Below, in pieces: positions 25,638-34,613 of a stretch of 64,000 bases of DNA. A model generated the notes under the pieces. That model saw only the letters and a program-made list of their open reading frames with translations, had not been told where the DNA came from and searched no databases. The stretch covers positions 62,001 to 126,000 of the forward strand of contig NZ_ATXP01000004.1 in the NCBI RefSeq assembly GCF_000421745.1, read 5' to 3'. How positions within the stretch are numbered: the first letter of the stretch is position 1; the number at the start of each line of letters is the position of its first letter. This stretch comes from Nesterenkonia alba DSM 19423 (GTDB lineage: Bacteria; Actinomycetota; Actinomycetes; Actinomycetales; Micrococcaceae). The translations under genes and the position numbers were made by a program.

Positions 25638-26603
25638 TCAGCTGAACAGCAACAGCCCCGTCGGCACGGCCAGCAGCGCAGCGGAAAGCCCGAGCACCGC
25701 GGCCCGGGCCACGGGCCCTAGTGGTTCCGGCGGGGCGATGAGACGCTGCAGCCGGGCACCGGTGATGATCCCACCCTGGCCGGTGCTCAGCTGCTGCTCA
25801 GGATCCTCCCCGCCTGGCGTCGTCGTCGCAATCGACCGCAGCAGGTCGGTGCGGGAATGCTCCCCGAGAGCGCCGTCGTCGGCCAGCATCTCGGTGAGTT
25901 CCAGGACAGCTTCACGGCCATACCGGGTGGTGGGTAGCCACGGCAACGCCCGGTACCAGGCCTCGAACGCCAGAGTGAGGAAATGATGGCGCTGCCGCAG
26001 ATGAGTCTTCTCATGGGCGATGACGGCACCGAGCTCCTCCGGACTCAGCTGGTCGAGCAAACCACGGGAGAGCACGGTGAGCGCCCCGGCGTTTGTCCGG
26101 CCAGGCAGGCAGTAGGCCAAGGGCGCTTCGTGCTCGATGACATGGGTATCCGTCAGCCGATCCGGTAGTGCCTGCGTGCCATCATCAGTCAGGGGAGTGG
26201 AGAGCAGATTCACCATCTCCCGGTGCCGCCGCCGCGCCGAACGCACACGGTAGAACGTGCGGGCCAAAGTCAACAGCAAGTGCGCGGCGAGCAGAGCCCC
26301 CAGACACAGGGCAAAGATGTGGCTGGGATGGACATCACGTTCCTCGAGTCCCGCGTAGTCCTCGTAACGGACCGCCTCAGCCAGGGTGACAAACGCTGAA
26401 GGCAGCGAGTTCCCGAAAGGGGAAAGACCATAAACGATCGGGGCACCGATGATCGCCAGACCACCGGCTAGCGCGATGGCCTGCCATAACACCATCGCCA
26501 CCCAGGGGGAGCGCACACGGAAACGCGCAGTGTGTAACCACTTAGGGACAGGAATCGCCAGCACCACGGCGAGGGCTGCAAGCAGAAAGGCGAGGGTCTC
26601 CAC
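25638..26603 (-). CDS. M56-family (BlaR1-like) membrane metallopeptidase
   Basis: A 321-residue integral membrane zinc protease. The HExxH motif is HEKTH in VIAHEKTHLRQRHH, with the downstream EMLADDGAL supplying the third ligand region. Hydrophobic helices lie near 1-20, 35-60, 90-112 and the C-terminus. It lacks the extracellular penicillin-binding sensor domain of BlaR1, so beta-lactam sensing cannot be assumed. It starts with GTG 26 bases after the stop of the BlaI-type repressor gene; the pair is the usual repressor/protease arrangement in which the protease inactivates the repressor. Confidence 0.88.
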   Translation of the reverse strand: METLAFLLAALAVVLAIPVPKWLHTARFRVRSPWVAMVLWQAIALAGGLAIIGAPIVYGLSPFGNSLPSAFVTLAEAVRYEDYAGLEERDVHPSHIFALCLGALLAAHLLLTLARTFYRVRSARRRHREMVNLLSTPLTDDGTQALPDRLTDTHVIEHEAPLAYCLPGRTNAGALTVLSRGLLDQLSPEELGAVIAHEKTHLRQRHHFLTLAFEAWYRALPWLPTTRYGREAVLELTEMLADDGALGEHSRTDLLRSIATTTPGGEDPEQQLSTGQGGIITGARLQRLIAPPEPLGPVARAAVLGLSAALLAVPTGLLLFS

Positions 26604-26629
26604 TGCGGGCCGACGCGGGTGCTAGGGAC

Positions 26630-26971
26630 TTACTCGGAGAGAATCCGGCGCAGCGTGGCAGCTTCCTCTTCGGAGACACTGCCGATGAAGCGGGCGAGCA
26701 CCGCCTCCCGGTCGCCGGCGTTGCCGAGCACTTCGTTGAGCATTTCCACGGTGTGATCCTCGCGTAAGGCAGAGGCGGCGTACCGGTGAGGCCGAGAGCC
26801 GCGGTCCCGAGTGACCATGCCCTTTTTCTCCAGACGAGAGAGCACTGTGAGCACAGTGGTGACGGCCAGGGACTCATCGAGTTCGTCACGGACGTCGTTG
26901 GCCGAAAGCTTTTGCCCGCTGTCCCACAGCAGGGTCATAACCGACCGTTCGAGGTCTCCGAGACTTGCCAT
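26630..26971 (-). CDS. BlaI/MecI/CopY-family transcriptional repressor
   Basis: A 113-residue winged-helix repressor. The ATG at 26971 is preferred over a GTG at 27001 because AAAGGAG lies 10 bases upstream. The N-terminal domain shows LGDLERSVMTLLWDSGQ and VTTVLTVLSRLEKKGMV (recognition helix), and the C-terminal helices form the dimer. A perfect 19-base palindrome of TACA...TGTA type lies at its promoter, as expected for autoregulation. The same palindrome class stands upstream of the ABC-ctaA operon, so its regulon may include heme A synthesis. M. tuberculosis BlaI is known to control genes outside beta-lactam resistance. Confidence 0.92.
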   Translation of the reverse strand: MASLGDLERSVMTLLWDSGQKLSANDVRDELDESLAVTTVLTVLSRLEKKGMVTRDRGSRPHRYAASALREDHTVEMLNEVLGNAGDREAVLARFIGSVSEEEAATLRRILSE

Positions 26972-27002
26972 CGTGGTGATGCTCCTTTCGCGCGTTAGCA
27001 CC

Positions 27003-27044
27003 AGGATACGCCGAAATCCGCGTTTCTTCTACATCATGTAGAAG
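27003..27044 (-). promoter_or_regulatory. blaI promoter with autoregulatory operator
   Basis: CTTCTACAT-C-ATGTAGAAG (27026-27044) is a perfect odd palindrome containing TACA-N3-TGTA. Minus-strand -10 TATCCT lies at 27008-27003, with the palindrome covering the -35 position 18 bases away. This is the position expected for a BlaI-type repressor to block its own promoter. Confidence 0.75.
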
Positions 27045-27075
27045 CCTGCCGGTGCGTGTCGGCTCAGGACTCGGT

Positions 27076-29586
27076 TCAGGAGTGTTCCAACACCTTGCGG
27101 CTGAGTGCCTCGGGGCTGGAGGCCACCGCCTCCACCGGCTGTTCGGCCGGGACGCCGGAGGCATCCCGCCTGGCCATCTCAGCGGGCAGCACCCGGGCCG
27201 AACCGTTGCGAGCAGCAGCCAGCGGGGGAGCCAGTACTGCAGCGCCCAGACTCAAATGGTCCTCGCCCCGGAGGAAACGGTGGGCACGCACCCCACCGGT
27301 CGCTCGGCCTTTAGCCGGGAACTCCGCCAGCTCCGAGACCTTCACACTGCGCACATCAAGACCCTCCAGCTGACCGTCCCCGGCGGCGCAGGTGACCACG
27401 ACGGCGGCACCGGGCTCCTCAGCCGAGGCAGCCGGCACCACAGAGAACCCAATGACCTCGTCTCCCTCGGTCAGCTTCATACCTGCCACACCGGAGCCGG
27501 TGCGGCCCTGCGGACGCACCAGCGAGGCCTCATAGCGCAGCAATTGCCCGCCGCGAGAGATGAAGACGAGCTGGTCGGCATCCTCAGCCACCGCCACGGC
27601 CACGGCACGGTCGCCGTCTTTGAGGCTGATGACCTCCCACTCGTGGCGGTTCAACGGATACTCCGGAGTCACCCGTTTGACCCGACCACCGGCGGTCCCC
27701 AGGGCGATCACCGCATCAAGCGGTACGAAGCCCAGCAGCTGCTCCTTCTTCTCCAGGGAGAGGAACTCAGAGACTTTGACCCCCTGGTTGAGGTTGAGAC
27801 TGCCACCGGCAATCTCCACCGCCGGCATATCGACTACCGGGACCCGCAGCATTCGACCCGAGGAGGTCACTGCACCGATCTCCCCCCGGGCGGTGGCCGG
27901 CAGTAGTGATGCCAGGGCGTCGTGCCGCCTGCGGCGAGAGGGGTGGACGAGAGCGGAACGGTCCGTGGTCCGGGCGAGCATGCCGGAGGTCGACAGCGCC
28001 ACCCAGCATGGGGAGTCCGGAATCTGTAGTGCGGAGCCGGCGTCGTCGGCTGCAGAAGCCTTCCCAGCCGGCACGGGAGCTGGTTCGGACTCAGCCTCCA
28101 GCAGTTGGGTGCGCCGATCATCCCCGTACTTCTCAGCCACTTCGTCGAGTTCCTCCGCGACCGTCCGGCGTAGCAGCTCGTCGGAGTCCAGAATCGCACT
28201 GAGTTGCTCGATCTCCTCTTCGAGCCGGCGTTTCTCCTGTTCCAACTCGATGGTCGAATACCGGGTCAGCTGGCGCAGCCGCAGCTCCAGAATATGCTCA
28301 GCCTGCGGTTCGGTGAGATCGAAGATGGTCATCAGCCGCTGCCGAGCAGCGGCGGTGTCCTCAGCGGCGCGGATGATCTGGATGACCTCGTCGATGTCGA
28401 CAATGGCAATGAGCAGACCCTCCACCAGGTGGAGACGGTCTTTGCGCTTGCCCAGCCGGTGGGCAGTGCGCCGCCGCACTACCGTCAGCCGGTGGTCAAC
28501 ATAGACCTGTAGAAGCTCGAGTAACCCCATCGTCCGGGGCTGACCGTCCACCAAAGCCACGTTGTTGATCCCGAAGGAGTCCTCCAGCGGAGTGAGCTTG
28601 TACAGCTGAGCCAGTACCGCCTGCGGATTGAACCCGGCCTTCAGTTCGATGACCATCCGCAGCCCGTGCTTGCGGTCGGTGAGATCGAGCACATCGGAGA
28701 CCCCGGTGAGCTTCTTCGACTGGGCGGCTTCTTTGGTCTTCTCGATGACCTTCTCCGGACCGACCATGTAGGGCAGTTCAGTCACCACAATGCCGGTTTT
28801 GCGGGCCGAGACCTGCTCGATGCTCACTTTGGCTCGGGTTTTGAAGCTGCCACGTCCGGTCCGGTAGGCCTCACGTATTCCTTCCAGGCCCACGATCCGT
28901 CCGCCCGAGGGCAGGTCCGGGCCAGGAATGTGCTCCATGATGTCTTCGAGAGTCGCCTCCGGGTTGAGAATGAGGTGTTTGGCCCCGGAGACCACCTCCC
29001 TCAGGTTGTGCGGGGCCATATTGGTGGCCATGCCCACGGCGATCCCGCTAGCCCCGTTGACCAGCAGGTTCGGCAGAGCGCTGGGCAGGACCGAAGGCTG
29101 GGTGAGCTGGTTGTCATAGTTCGGCTCAAAGTCGACGACGTCCTCATCGAGGTCAGCAGTCATCGCCATCGCAGCAGCGGTCATCCGCGCCTCGGTGTAG
29201 CGGGCGGCCGCGGGACCATCGTCGAGCGAGCCGAAGTTGCCGTGGCCATCAACCAGCGGTAGACGCAGCGCAAAGGACTGGCTCATCCGCACCAGAGCGT
29301 CATAAATGGCGGCATCCCCATGCGGGTGCAGCTTCCCCATCACCTCGCCGACCACACGGGCGGACTTCACATGACCCTTATCCGGACGGAGGCCCATCTG
29401 CGCCATCATGTACAGGATCCGGCGCTGCACCGGTTTGAGCCCGTCGCGGGCATCGGGCAAGGCCCGGGAGTAGATCACCGAGTAGGCGTACTCCAGGAAG
29501 GAGGTCTCCATCTCCGAGGCGACGTCGATATCGGTGATATTGCTCTCAGGGGTGGCCGGGGCAGCGGCGGTCTGGCGGCGGGCCAT
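27076..29586 (-). CDS. parC: DNA topoisomerase IV subunit A (GyrA/ParC family)
   Basis: An 836-residue type IIA topoisomerase A subunit that cuts and rejoins DNA for chromosome decatenation. Catalytic Tyr130 is in AARYTEAR. The quinolone-determining region HPHGDAAIYD (87-96) has Ala where E. coli GyrA has Ser83, as is usual in actinobacteria. The C-terminal beta-pinwheel (from about 510) lacks a clear GyrA-box, which favours ParC over GyrA. The subunit B gene is not in the window. The start at 29586 is decided by the family N-terminus; a TACTCG box 6 bases upstream suggests a leaderless transcript. The divergent GNAT fusion gene begins 38 bases away. Confidence 0.92.
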   Translation of the reverse strand: MARRQTAAAPATPESNITDIDVASEMETSFLEYAYSVIYSRALPDARDGLKPVQRRILYMMAQMGLRPDKGHVKSARVVGEVMGKLHPHGDAAIYDALVRMSQSFALRLPLVDGHGNFGSLDDGPAAARYTEARMTAAAMAMTADLDEDVVDFEPNYDNQLTQPSVLPSALPNLLVNGASGIAVGMATNMAPHNLREVVSGAKHLILNPEATLEDIMEHIPGPDLPSGGRIVGLEGIREAYRTGRGSFKTRAKVSIEQVSARKTGIVVTELPYMVGPEKVIEKTKEAAQSKKLTGVSDVLDLTDRKHGLRMVIELKAGFNPQAVLAQLYKLTPLEDSFGINNVALVDGQPRTMGLLELLQVYVDHRLTVVRRRTAHRLGKRKDRLHLVEGLLIAIVDIDEVIQIIRAAEDTAAARQRLMTIFDLTEPQAEHILELRLRQLTRYSTIELEQEKRRLEEEIEQLSAILDSDELLRRTVAEELDEVAEKYGDDRRTQLLEAESEPAPVPAGKASAADDAGSALQIPDSPCWVALSTSGMLARTTDRSALVHPSRRRRHDALASLLPATARGEIGAVTSSGRMLRVPVVDMPAVEIAGGSLNLNQGVKVSEFLSLEKKEQLLGFVPLDAVIALGTAGGRVKRVTPEYPLNRHEWEVISLKDGDRAVAVAVAEDADQLVFISRGGQLLRYEASLVRPQGRTGSGVAGMKLTEGDEVIGFSVVPAASAEEPGAAVVVTCAAGDGQLEGLDVRSVKVSELAEFPAKGRATGGVRAHRFLRGEDHLSLGAAVLAPPLAAARNGSARVLPAEMARRDASGVPAEQPVEAVASSPEALSRKVLEHS

Positions 29587-29624
29587 AGTTGGCGAGTACG
29601 GTCCTTGTCTCACGAGGCGGGCAG

Positions 29625-32351
29625 ATGGTCGTTACCCTTGATCCTATGGGCCAGACACCACGCGGGCGTGGATATCCGGAACACTGGGAAGCCGATGTCG
29701 TGCTGCGTGACGGTGCGGCGGCGCATTTGCGGCCCATCACTCCCGACGACGCCGAGCGGCTCCAACGCATGCACGCCGGCCAGTCCGAATCCTCCATCTA
29801 CCTGCGCTACTTCACCTATAAGGCCACCCTCAGTGACGAGGATCTCGAACGTTTTACCAACATCGACTACGTCAACCGGGTCTCCTTTGTGGTGCTGCTC
29901 GATGAAGAGATCATCGCCGTTGGCGGCTATGACCGGATCGAGGGAACCACCGAGGCTGAAGTCTCCTTCAACGTGTCCGATGACCACCAGGGGCGCGGTC
30001 TGGGGTCCATTCTGTTGGAGCACCTGGCCGCCGCCGGCCGGGAACGCGGCATTGAACTGTTTTCGGCTGAGGTGCTGCCCCAGAACCGCAAAATGATCGG
30101 GGTCTTCACCGAAGCCGGCTATGAAGTCAGCCGCAGTTTTGAAGATGACGTCATTCTGGTGAGGTTCCCCATCGACCCCACGGAGAAATCCCGGGCCGTT
30201 ATGGAAGCCCGTGAACACCGGGCCGAGGCCCGCAGTGTTCGCGGGCTGCTCTCACCTGCGCAGGTGGCGATCATCGGTGCCTCTCGGGAATACGGGTCCG
30301 TGGGCTACCACCTGTTGGAGAACATCGTTGAAGGCCGTTTCACCGGCGGTGTGCACTCCGTGAATCCGGAGGCCTATGAACCCGAGTCGGCGGCGTCGGG
30401 CTCCACACTGGCCCATATCCGCCACAACGTAGATCTCGCAGTGGTGGCGGTCCCTCCAGAGCACCTCGACCGGGTGGTCAGCGACTGTGGTCGTGCCGGT
30501 GTGAAGGGCATCCTGGTGGTCACCGAATCCACCGGCCGCATCGACCAAGGTGAGCTCGTCCGCCAGGCACGGCGCTGGGGGATGCGGGTTATTGGTCCTG
30601 CTTCGGTCGGACTCATCAATACCGACCCGGAGGTGCGGCTCAACGCGTCGTTGACGCCGGTGATGCCGGTACGCGGAGGTATTGGGCTGTTCAGTCAGTC
30701 CGCCTCTGTGGGGGTGTCACTGACCGCCCAGGCGCACCGGCGCAGTGTGGGAATCACCGCCTCCATCTCCGCGGGTAACCGGGCCGATGTCTCCGGTAAT
30801 GACGCTATGCAGTATTTCGAGGACGACGCCGCCACCCGGGCTCTGGGGGTCTACCTTGAGTCTTTCGGCAACCCTCGGAAGTTCTCCCGTATTGCCCGCC
30901 GGGTCTCCCGCAGTAAACCCGTGGTGGTGGCGAAATCCGATGTCATGGGACGCCGACTGCCCCCCGGCCACGAAGTGCGGACCACCCGGGCCCCGGCCGG
31001 CGCAGTCGATGCCATGCTGGAGAACTCCGGGGTCATCCAAACCGGTAACCACGACTCTCTGATGGATGTGCTCCAGGTGCTGGCTACCCAGCCGCTGCCC
31101 ACGGGCAATCGGCTCGGTATTCTGACCAATTCCCCCTCGATTGGACGAATCCTCGCCGACGCTGCGGAAGGTCACGGACTGCGGCCGGTGCGGATCGACG
31201 CTGAACTTGACCTGGAGGTCCCGGAAGACCAGGCCCGAACCCGTCTGTCCCAGGCCCTGACGGACCAGTTCTACGATGACGAGATCGACGCCGTCGCCCT
31301 GTGTCTACAACCACGGATCACCGGGGAGCAGTACGACTTCTTCCGGTCGATCTCAGAGGTGGCTCGGCAGCAGACCAAACCGATGGTGATGTCGCTGATC
31401 GGAGTGCTCTCAGCCGAGGTGCCGCTAAATTTCATCGGCAATGCCGGTCCGGTCATGGAAGACGGTGCCCTGCAGCAGGGCGTGCCGGTGTTCAACTCCC
31501 CGGCGCGGTCGGTCACCGCACTGGGGAAGATCACCCGGTACGTCCAATGGCGGGCCGAAGGCATCGGGGAGAGCTTCGTGCCCGCTGGGCTTGAGGGCCC
31601 CAGGACCGCCAAACAGGGGGACGAGCTGCTCGATACCTGGCTGGAAGACCTCGACGGTGCCGAGCTGCACCGCCTGAGCCAGGAGCAGACCGCCGAACTA
31701 CTGGAACTCTACGGATTGCACCTGTTGGAATCGGTCCGGTTCGACACCGCAGATGAAGCCGCTGAGGCGGCTCAGCGGATGGGCTATCCGGTGGCGGTGA
31801 AGTCCACGAACCCGTACCTGCGCCACCGCCTGGACCTCGGTGGAGTGCAGCTGAACATCGACGACGAGCATATGCTCCGCCGGGCGGTCACCGATATGCG
31901 CCGCCAGCTGGCACGGTACGGAAGTCCCGGCTTAGAGGTCCAGCCGATGGCTCCGACCGGACAGGGATGCATTGTGCGGGCCATCGAGGACCCCATGATG
32001 GGACCGGTAGTATCTTTCGGTGTCTCCGGGGATGCGGTAGATCTGCTGGGAGACTGGGCTCATGCTGTTCCGCCGATGACTGACCAGGACGTGCGTCGAT
32101 TGGTTCGTGGGCCCAAGGCCGCCCGGAAGCTCTTCGGCTACCAAGGGTTGCCGGGGGTGGACGCCGCGGCCCTGGAGGACGCCGTACAGCGGGTCGCCAT
32201 CCTGAAGGACAACCACCCCCAGGTGGCGGTGCTGCAACTGTCCCCGCTGCTGGCCTCATCCGAAGGGATCAGCCTGCTGCATGCCACCGTGGACATCGCC
32301 AACCCCCAGGAGCGCACTGACTCCGCCCGCCGAGCGATCTCGCGGTACTGA
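29625..32351 (+). CDS. GNAT acetyltransferase fused to NDP-forming acyl-CoA synthetase (Pat-like)
   Basis: A 908-residue fusion. Residues about 20-185 are a GNAT domain (acetyl-CoA loop in DHQGRGLGSILLEHL). About 205-680 resemble the CoA-binding and ligase parts of NDP-forming acyl-CoA synthetase, and about 690-908 the ATP-grasp domain. This is the domain set of protein lysine acetyltransferases that control acetyl-CoA synthetase, with the GNAT part first. The catalytic His-Thr-Gly of active synthetases appears replaced (GHEVRTTRAPAG), as in regulatory Pat proteins. GAGG precedes the ATG at 29625 by 7 bases. A TTG at 29589 is possible but less likely. Confidence 0.85.
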   Translation: MVVTLDPMGQTPRGRGYPEHWEADVVLRDGAAAHLRPITPDDAERLQRMHAGQSESSIYLRYFTYKATLSDEDLERFTNIDYVNRVSFVVLLDEEIIAVGGYDRIEGTTEAEVSFNVSDDHQGRGLGSILLEHLAAAGRERGIELFSAEVLPQNRKMIGVFTEAGYEVSRSFEDDVILVRFPIDPTEKSRAVMEAREHRAEARSVRGLLSPAQVAIIGASREYGSVGYHLLENIVEGRFTGGVHSVNPEAYEPESAASGSTLAHIRHNVDLAVVAVPPEHLDRVVSDCGRAGVKGILVVTESTGRIDQGELVRQARRWGMRVIGPASVGLINTDPEVRLNASLTPVMPVRGGIGLFSQSASVGVSLTAQAHRRSVGITASISAGNRADVSGNDAMQYFEDDAATRALGVYLESFGNPRKFSRIARRVSRSKPVVVAKSDVMGRRLPPGHEVRTTRAPAGAVDAMLENSGVIQTGNHDSLMDVLQVLATQPLPTGNRLGILTNSPSIGRILADAAEGHGLRPVRIDAELDLEVPEDQARTRLSQALTDQFYDDEIDAVALCLQPRITGEQYDFFRSISEVARQQTKPMVMSLIGVLSAEVPLNFIGNAGPVMEDGALQQGVPVFNSPARSVTALGKITRYVQWRAEGIGESFVPAGLEGPRTAKQGDELLDTWLEDLDGAELHRLSQEQTAELLELYGLHLLESVRFDTADEAAEAAQRMGYPVAVKSTNPYLRHRLDLGGVQLNIDDEHMLRRAVTDMRRQLARYGSPGLEVQPMAPTGQGCIVRAIEDPMMGPVVSFGVSGDAVDLLGDWAHAVPPMTDQDVRRLVRGPKAARKLFGYQGLPGVDAAALEDAVQRVAILKDNHPQVAVLQLSPLLASSEGISLLHATVDIANPQERTDSARRAISRY

Positions 32352-32370
32352 AGAGAGGAAGTATCACACC

Positions 32371-33600
32371 ATGGAGACGATCCGCTGTGTCCTGCTGAAG
32401 CAGGGGGAGATCTTCCTCAAAGGGGAAAACCGCTCAGTCTTCCAGAAGAAACTGCGGCAGAACTTCGAACGCACCTTCCCCAGCGAATGCGGACAGATCC
32501 GTGTCCAACCCCGCGGGGGCGTCGTCGTGCTCTATCCACAGCGCAACGCCGACCACCTGGCGGCCCGGATGACTGAAGTCCCCGGAATCAATGTGGTCGA
32601 TATCGCCGTGCACGTGCCCAAGGAAACCGGGGCCATCGTGGCCGCGGCCCTGGGGGAGCTGCGCCGGCGGTTCGGCGAAGACCTCAGCGCTGAGCAGCGA
32701 GCCTTCGCCGTGATCTCTCATCGGCGAGACAAGCAGTATCCACTGACCTCCGAGCAGCTCAACCGCGGTATTGGCGCGGAGATCCAAAAGGCCACTGGCT
32801 GGCCAGTGAACCTCAGCCGCCCCGAGGTCAGCATCCGGGTGGAGATCAACTTCGGGGAGGCGTTCGTCTCCGTGGAACGTCTACGGGGACTCGGCGGACT
32901 ACCGGTGGGCAGTTCAGGCCGGGCCATGGTGCTGCTCTCCGGCGGGTTTGACTCCCCGGTGGCGGGCTTCCGGATGATGAAGCGGGGACTGGCCTGCGAC
33001 TTCATCCACTTCTCCGGAGCTCCTTACACTGACCCCTCATCGACCTACAAGGCCTATGCCCTGGTCAAACAGCTCAGCCGATTCCAGCCTGCCTCCCGGT
33101 TGTGGGTGGCGCAGCTGGGCACAGCTCAGCGCACGCTGGCCTCATCGTCCGACCCGGCCCTGCGGACCGTGGCGCAGCGCCGGCTCATGCTACGCATCGC
33201 CGAGGAACTCGCCCACCGTCAGCGTGCAGCCGCCCTGGTCACCGGGGACAGTCTGGGGCAGGTGGCCAGCCAAACCCTGAGCAACATCGCCACAGTGGAC
33301 CAGGCGACCACACTGCCGGTCCTGCGGCCGTTAGTCGGCTGGGACAAGGAAGAGATCATCGCGGAGGCGCGGCGTATCGGCACTGAGGAGATCTCCGTGC
33401 TGCCCGACCAAGACTGCTGCACTCTCCTGGCGCCGCCACGGCCTGCCACACATTCCGATGCTGAGACTCTGCTCAAGGTTGAAAAGCGTGCCGGGATTGA
33501 CGACCTCGTTGCCGGGACCGTGGCCAATCTGCAGGAATTCCGGTTCGCTGGGGGGCACGACACCTCCCAGCGAACCGAGGAGCCGGTGGCCGCTGGCTGA
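32371..33600 (+). CDS. thiI: tRNA 4-thiouridine synthase ThiI
   Basis: A 409-residue enzyme that activates U8 of tRNA with ATP for sulfur insertion. The N-terminal ferredoxin-like and THUMP regions (about 5-165) bind tRNA. The PP-loop SGGFDSPVAGF starts at 190, and the C-terminal part has a conserved cysteine region (PDQDCCTLLAPP). There is no rhodanese domain at the end, as in short ThiI forms, so another protein must deliver sulfur. AGAGGAAG precedes the ATG, which follows the GNAT fusion gene after 19 bases. A contribution to thiamine thiazole synthesis is possible but not shown. Confidence 0.94.
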   Translation: METIRCVLLKQGEIFLKGENRSVFQKKLRQNFERTFPSECGQIRVQPRGGVVVLYPQRNADHLAARMTEVPGINVVDIAVHVPKETGAIVAAALGELRRRFGEDLSAEQRAFAVISHRRDKQYPLTSEQLNRGIGAEIQKATGWPVNLSRPEVSIRVEINFGEAFVSVERLRGLGGLPVGSSGRAMVLLSGGFDSPVAGFRMMKRGLACDFIHFSGAPYTDPSSTYKAYALVKQLSRFQPASRLWVAQLGTAQRTLASSSDPALRTVAQRRLMLRIAEELAHRQRAAALVTGDSLGQVASQTLSNIATVDQATTLPVLRPLVGWDKEEIIAEARRIGTEEISVLPDQDCCTLLAPPRPATHSDAETLLKVEKRAGIDDLVAGTVANLQEFRFAGGHDTSQRTEEPVAAG

Positions 33601-33602
33601 GG

Positions 33603-34613
33603 TTACAGCACCCGCCCGGTGCGGCGGATGTGCTGTGCCAGTCGGCGGAGGCCTTCATCAATACTGACCGCTGGCTGCCAGTTCAGCGCCTGCCGGGTGG
33701 TGCGTTGGTCGAACCAGTGTGCGGTTGAGAGCTGTTCGGCGAGGAACTTGGTCATCGGCGGTTCGTCCTCGTGCGGACCGGTCAGCTCCCAGAGCTTTTC
33801 GATCGCCAGGCCTGCCCCCTTGGCCAGGCTGGGGGGTACTCGCAGCCGCGGTGGCTTGGCTCCACCTGCTTGCGCGATCCCGGCGAGCAGTTCACCAATG
33901 GGACGCGGTTCCCCATTAGTGAGCACCAGCCGCTGCCCAGCAATCATCGGCAAGCGGCGCAGTCCCGCGGCGAAAGCGTCGACGGCGTTGTCGATGTAGA
34001 GAGTATCCACCAGGGCCGCGCCGGTACCTAACAGTGGAAGCCGCCCGGAGCGGGCCCGCTGGACGATCCGGGCTGTCAACTGCCCGTCCCCGGGGCCCCA
34101 CACCAGGTGCGGGCGAATAATGAGCACCTTCGTGCCGGCTGAAGCCCGGGCCTGGGCGATCTGCTCGGCCTCGGCTTTGGTCTGGGCGTAGTGGCCTTCG
34201 GCGTGGAGTGGGTCGGCCGGCCCTGCTTCCGCTGCGATGAGTGACTCACCGGCGTGAGCCACCGAAGGGGAGGAGACATGAAGAACGTGCTCGACGTCGG
34301 CGAGCCACGCCTCATCGAACAGCAGCTCCGTGCCCCCGATATTGACCCGTTCGAACTCGTCCCGACGCCCACTGACGGAGACCTTCGCCGCGAAGTGGAC
34401 AATAGCGTCCTGCCCCTTCACCGCCCGAGCCACATCAGCGGGGTCGGTGAGCGAGCCGCGAACATCCCGAGCGCCGCTCACCCCGCTGGGTCGACGCTGG
34501 AAGGTCGTCACCTCATAGCCGGTGTCGACCAGGCGTTGGGCGACACTGCGTCCCAACAGCCCGGAGGCCCCTGTCACCAGCACCTTGGAGCCGGGGAGGA
34601 TCTCAGTGCTCAC
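33603..34613 (-). CDS. oleD: OleD, NADPH-dependent 2-alkyl-3-ketoacid reductase
   Basis: A 336-residue extended SDR that reduces the beta-keto acid made by OleA to a beta-hydroxy acid in long-chain olefin synthesis. TGASGLLG (residues 14-21) binds the cofactor and YAQTK carries catalytic Tyr and Lys; both fit 3-beta-hydroxysteroid dehydrogenase-like enzymes. GTG at 34613 overlaps the oleBC stop by four bases. It is the last gene of the operon and ends 3 bases from the convergent thiI stop. Confidence 0.9.
   Translation of the reverse strand: MSTEILPGSKVLVTGASGLLGRSVAQRLVDTGYEVTTFQRRPSGVSGARDVRGSLTDPADVARAVKGQDAIVHFAAKVSVSGRRDEFERVNIGGTELLFDEAWLADVEHVLHVSSPSVAHAGESLIAAEAGPADPLHAEGHYAQTKAEAEQIAQARASAGTKVLIIRPHLVWGPGDGQLTARIVQRARSGRLPLLGTGAALVDTLYIDNAVDAFAAGLRRLPMIAGQRLVLTNGEPRPIGELLAGIAQAGGAKPPRLRVPPSLAKGAGLAIEKLWELTGPHEDEPPMTKFLAEQLSTAHWFDQRTTRQALNWQPAVSIDEGLRRLAQHIRRTGRVL

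Noticed and set aside
25638-27001. Beta-lactam resistance module (BlaR1-BlaI)
   Set aside because: The M56 protein lacks the penicillin-sensor domain and no beta-lactamase gene is nearby.
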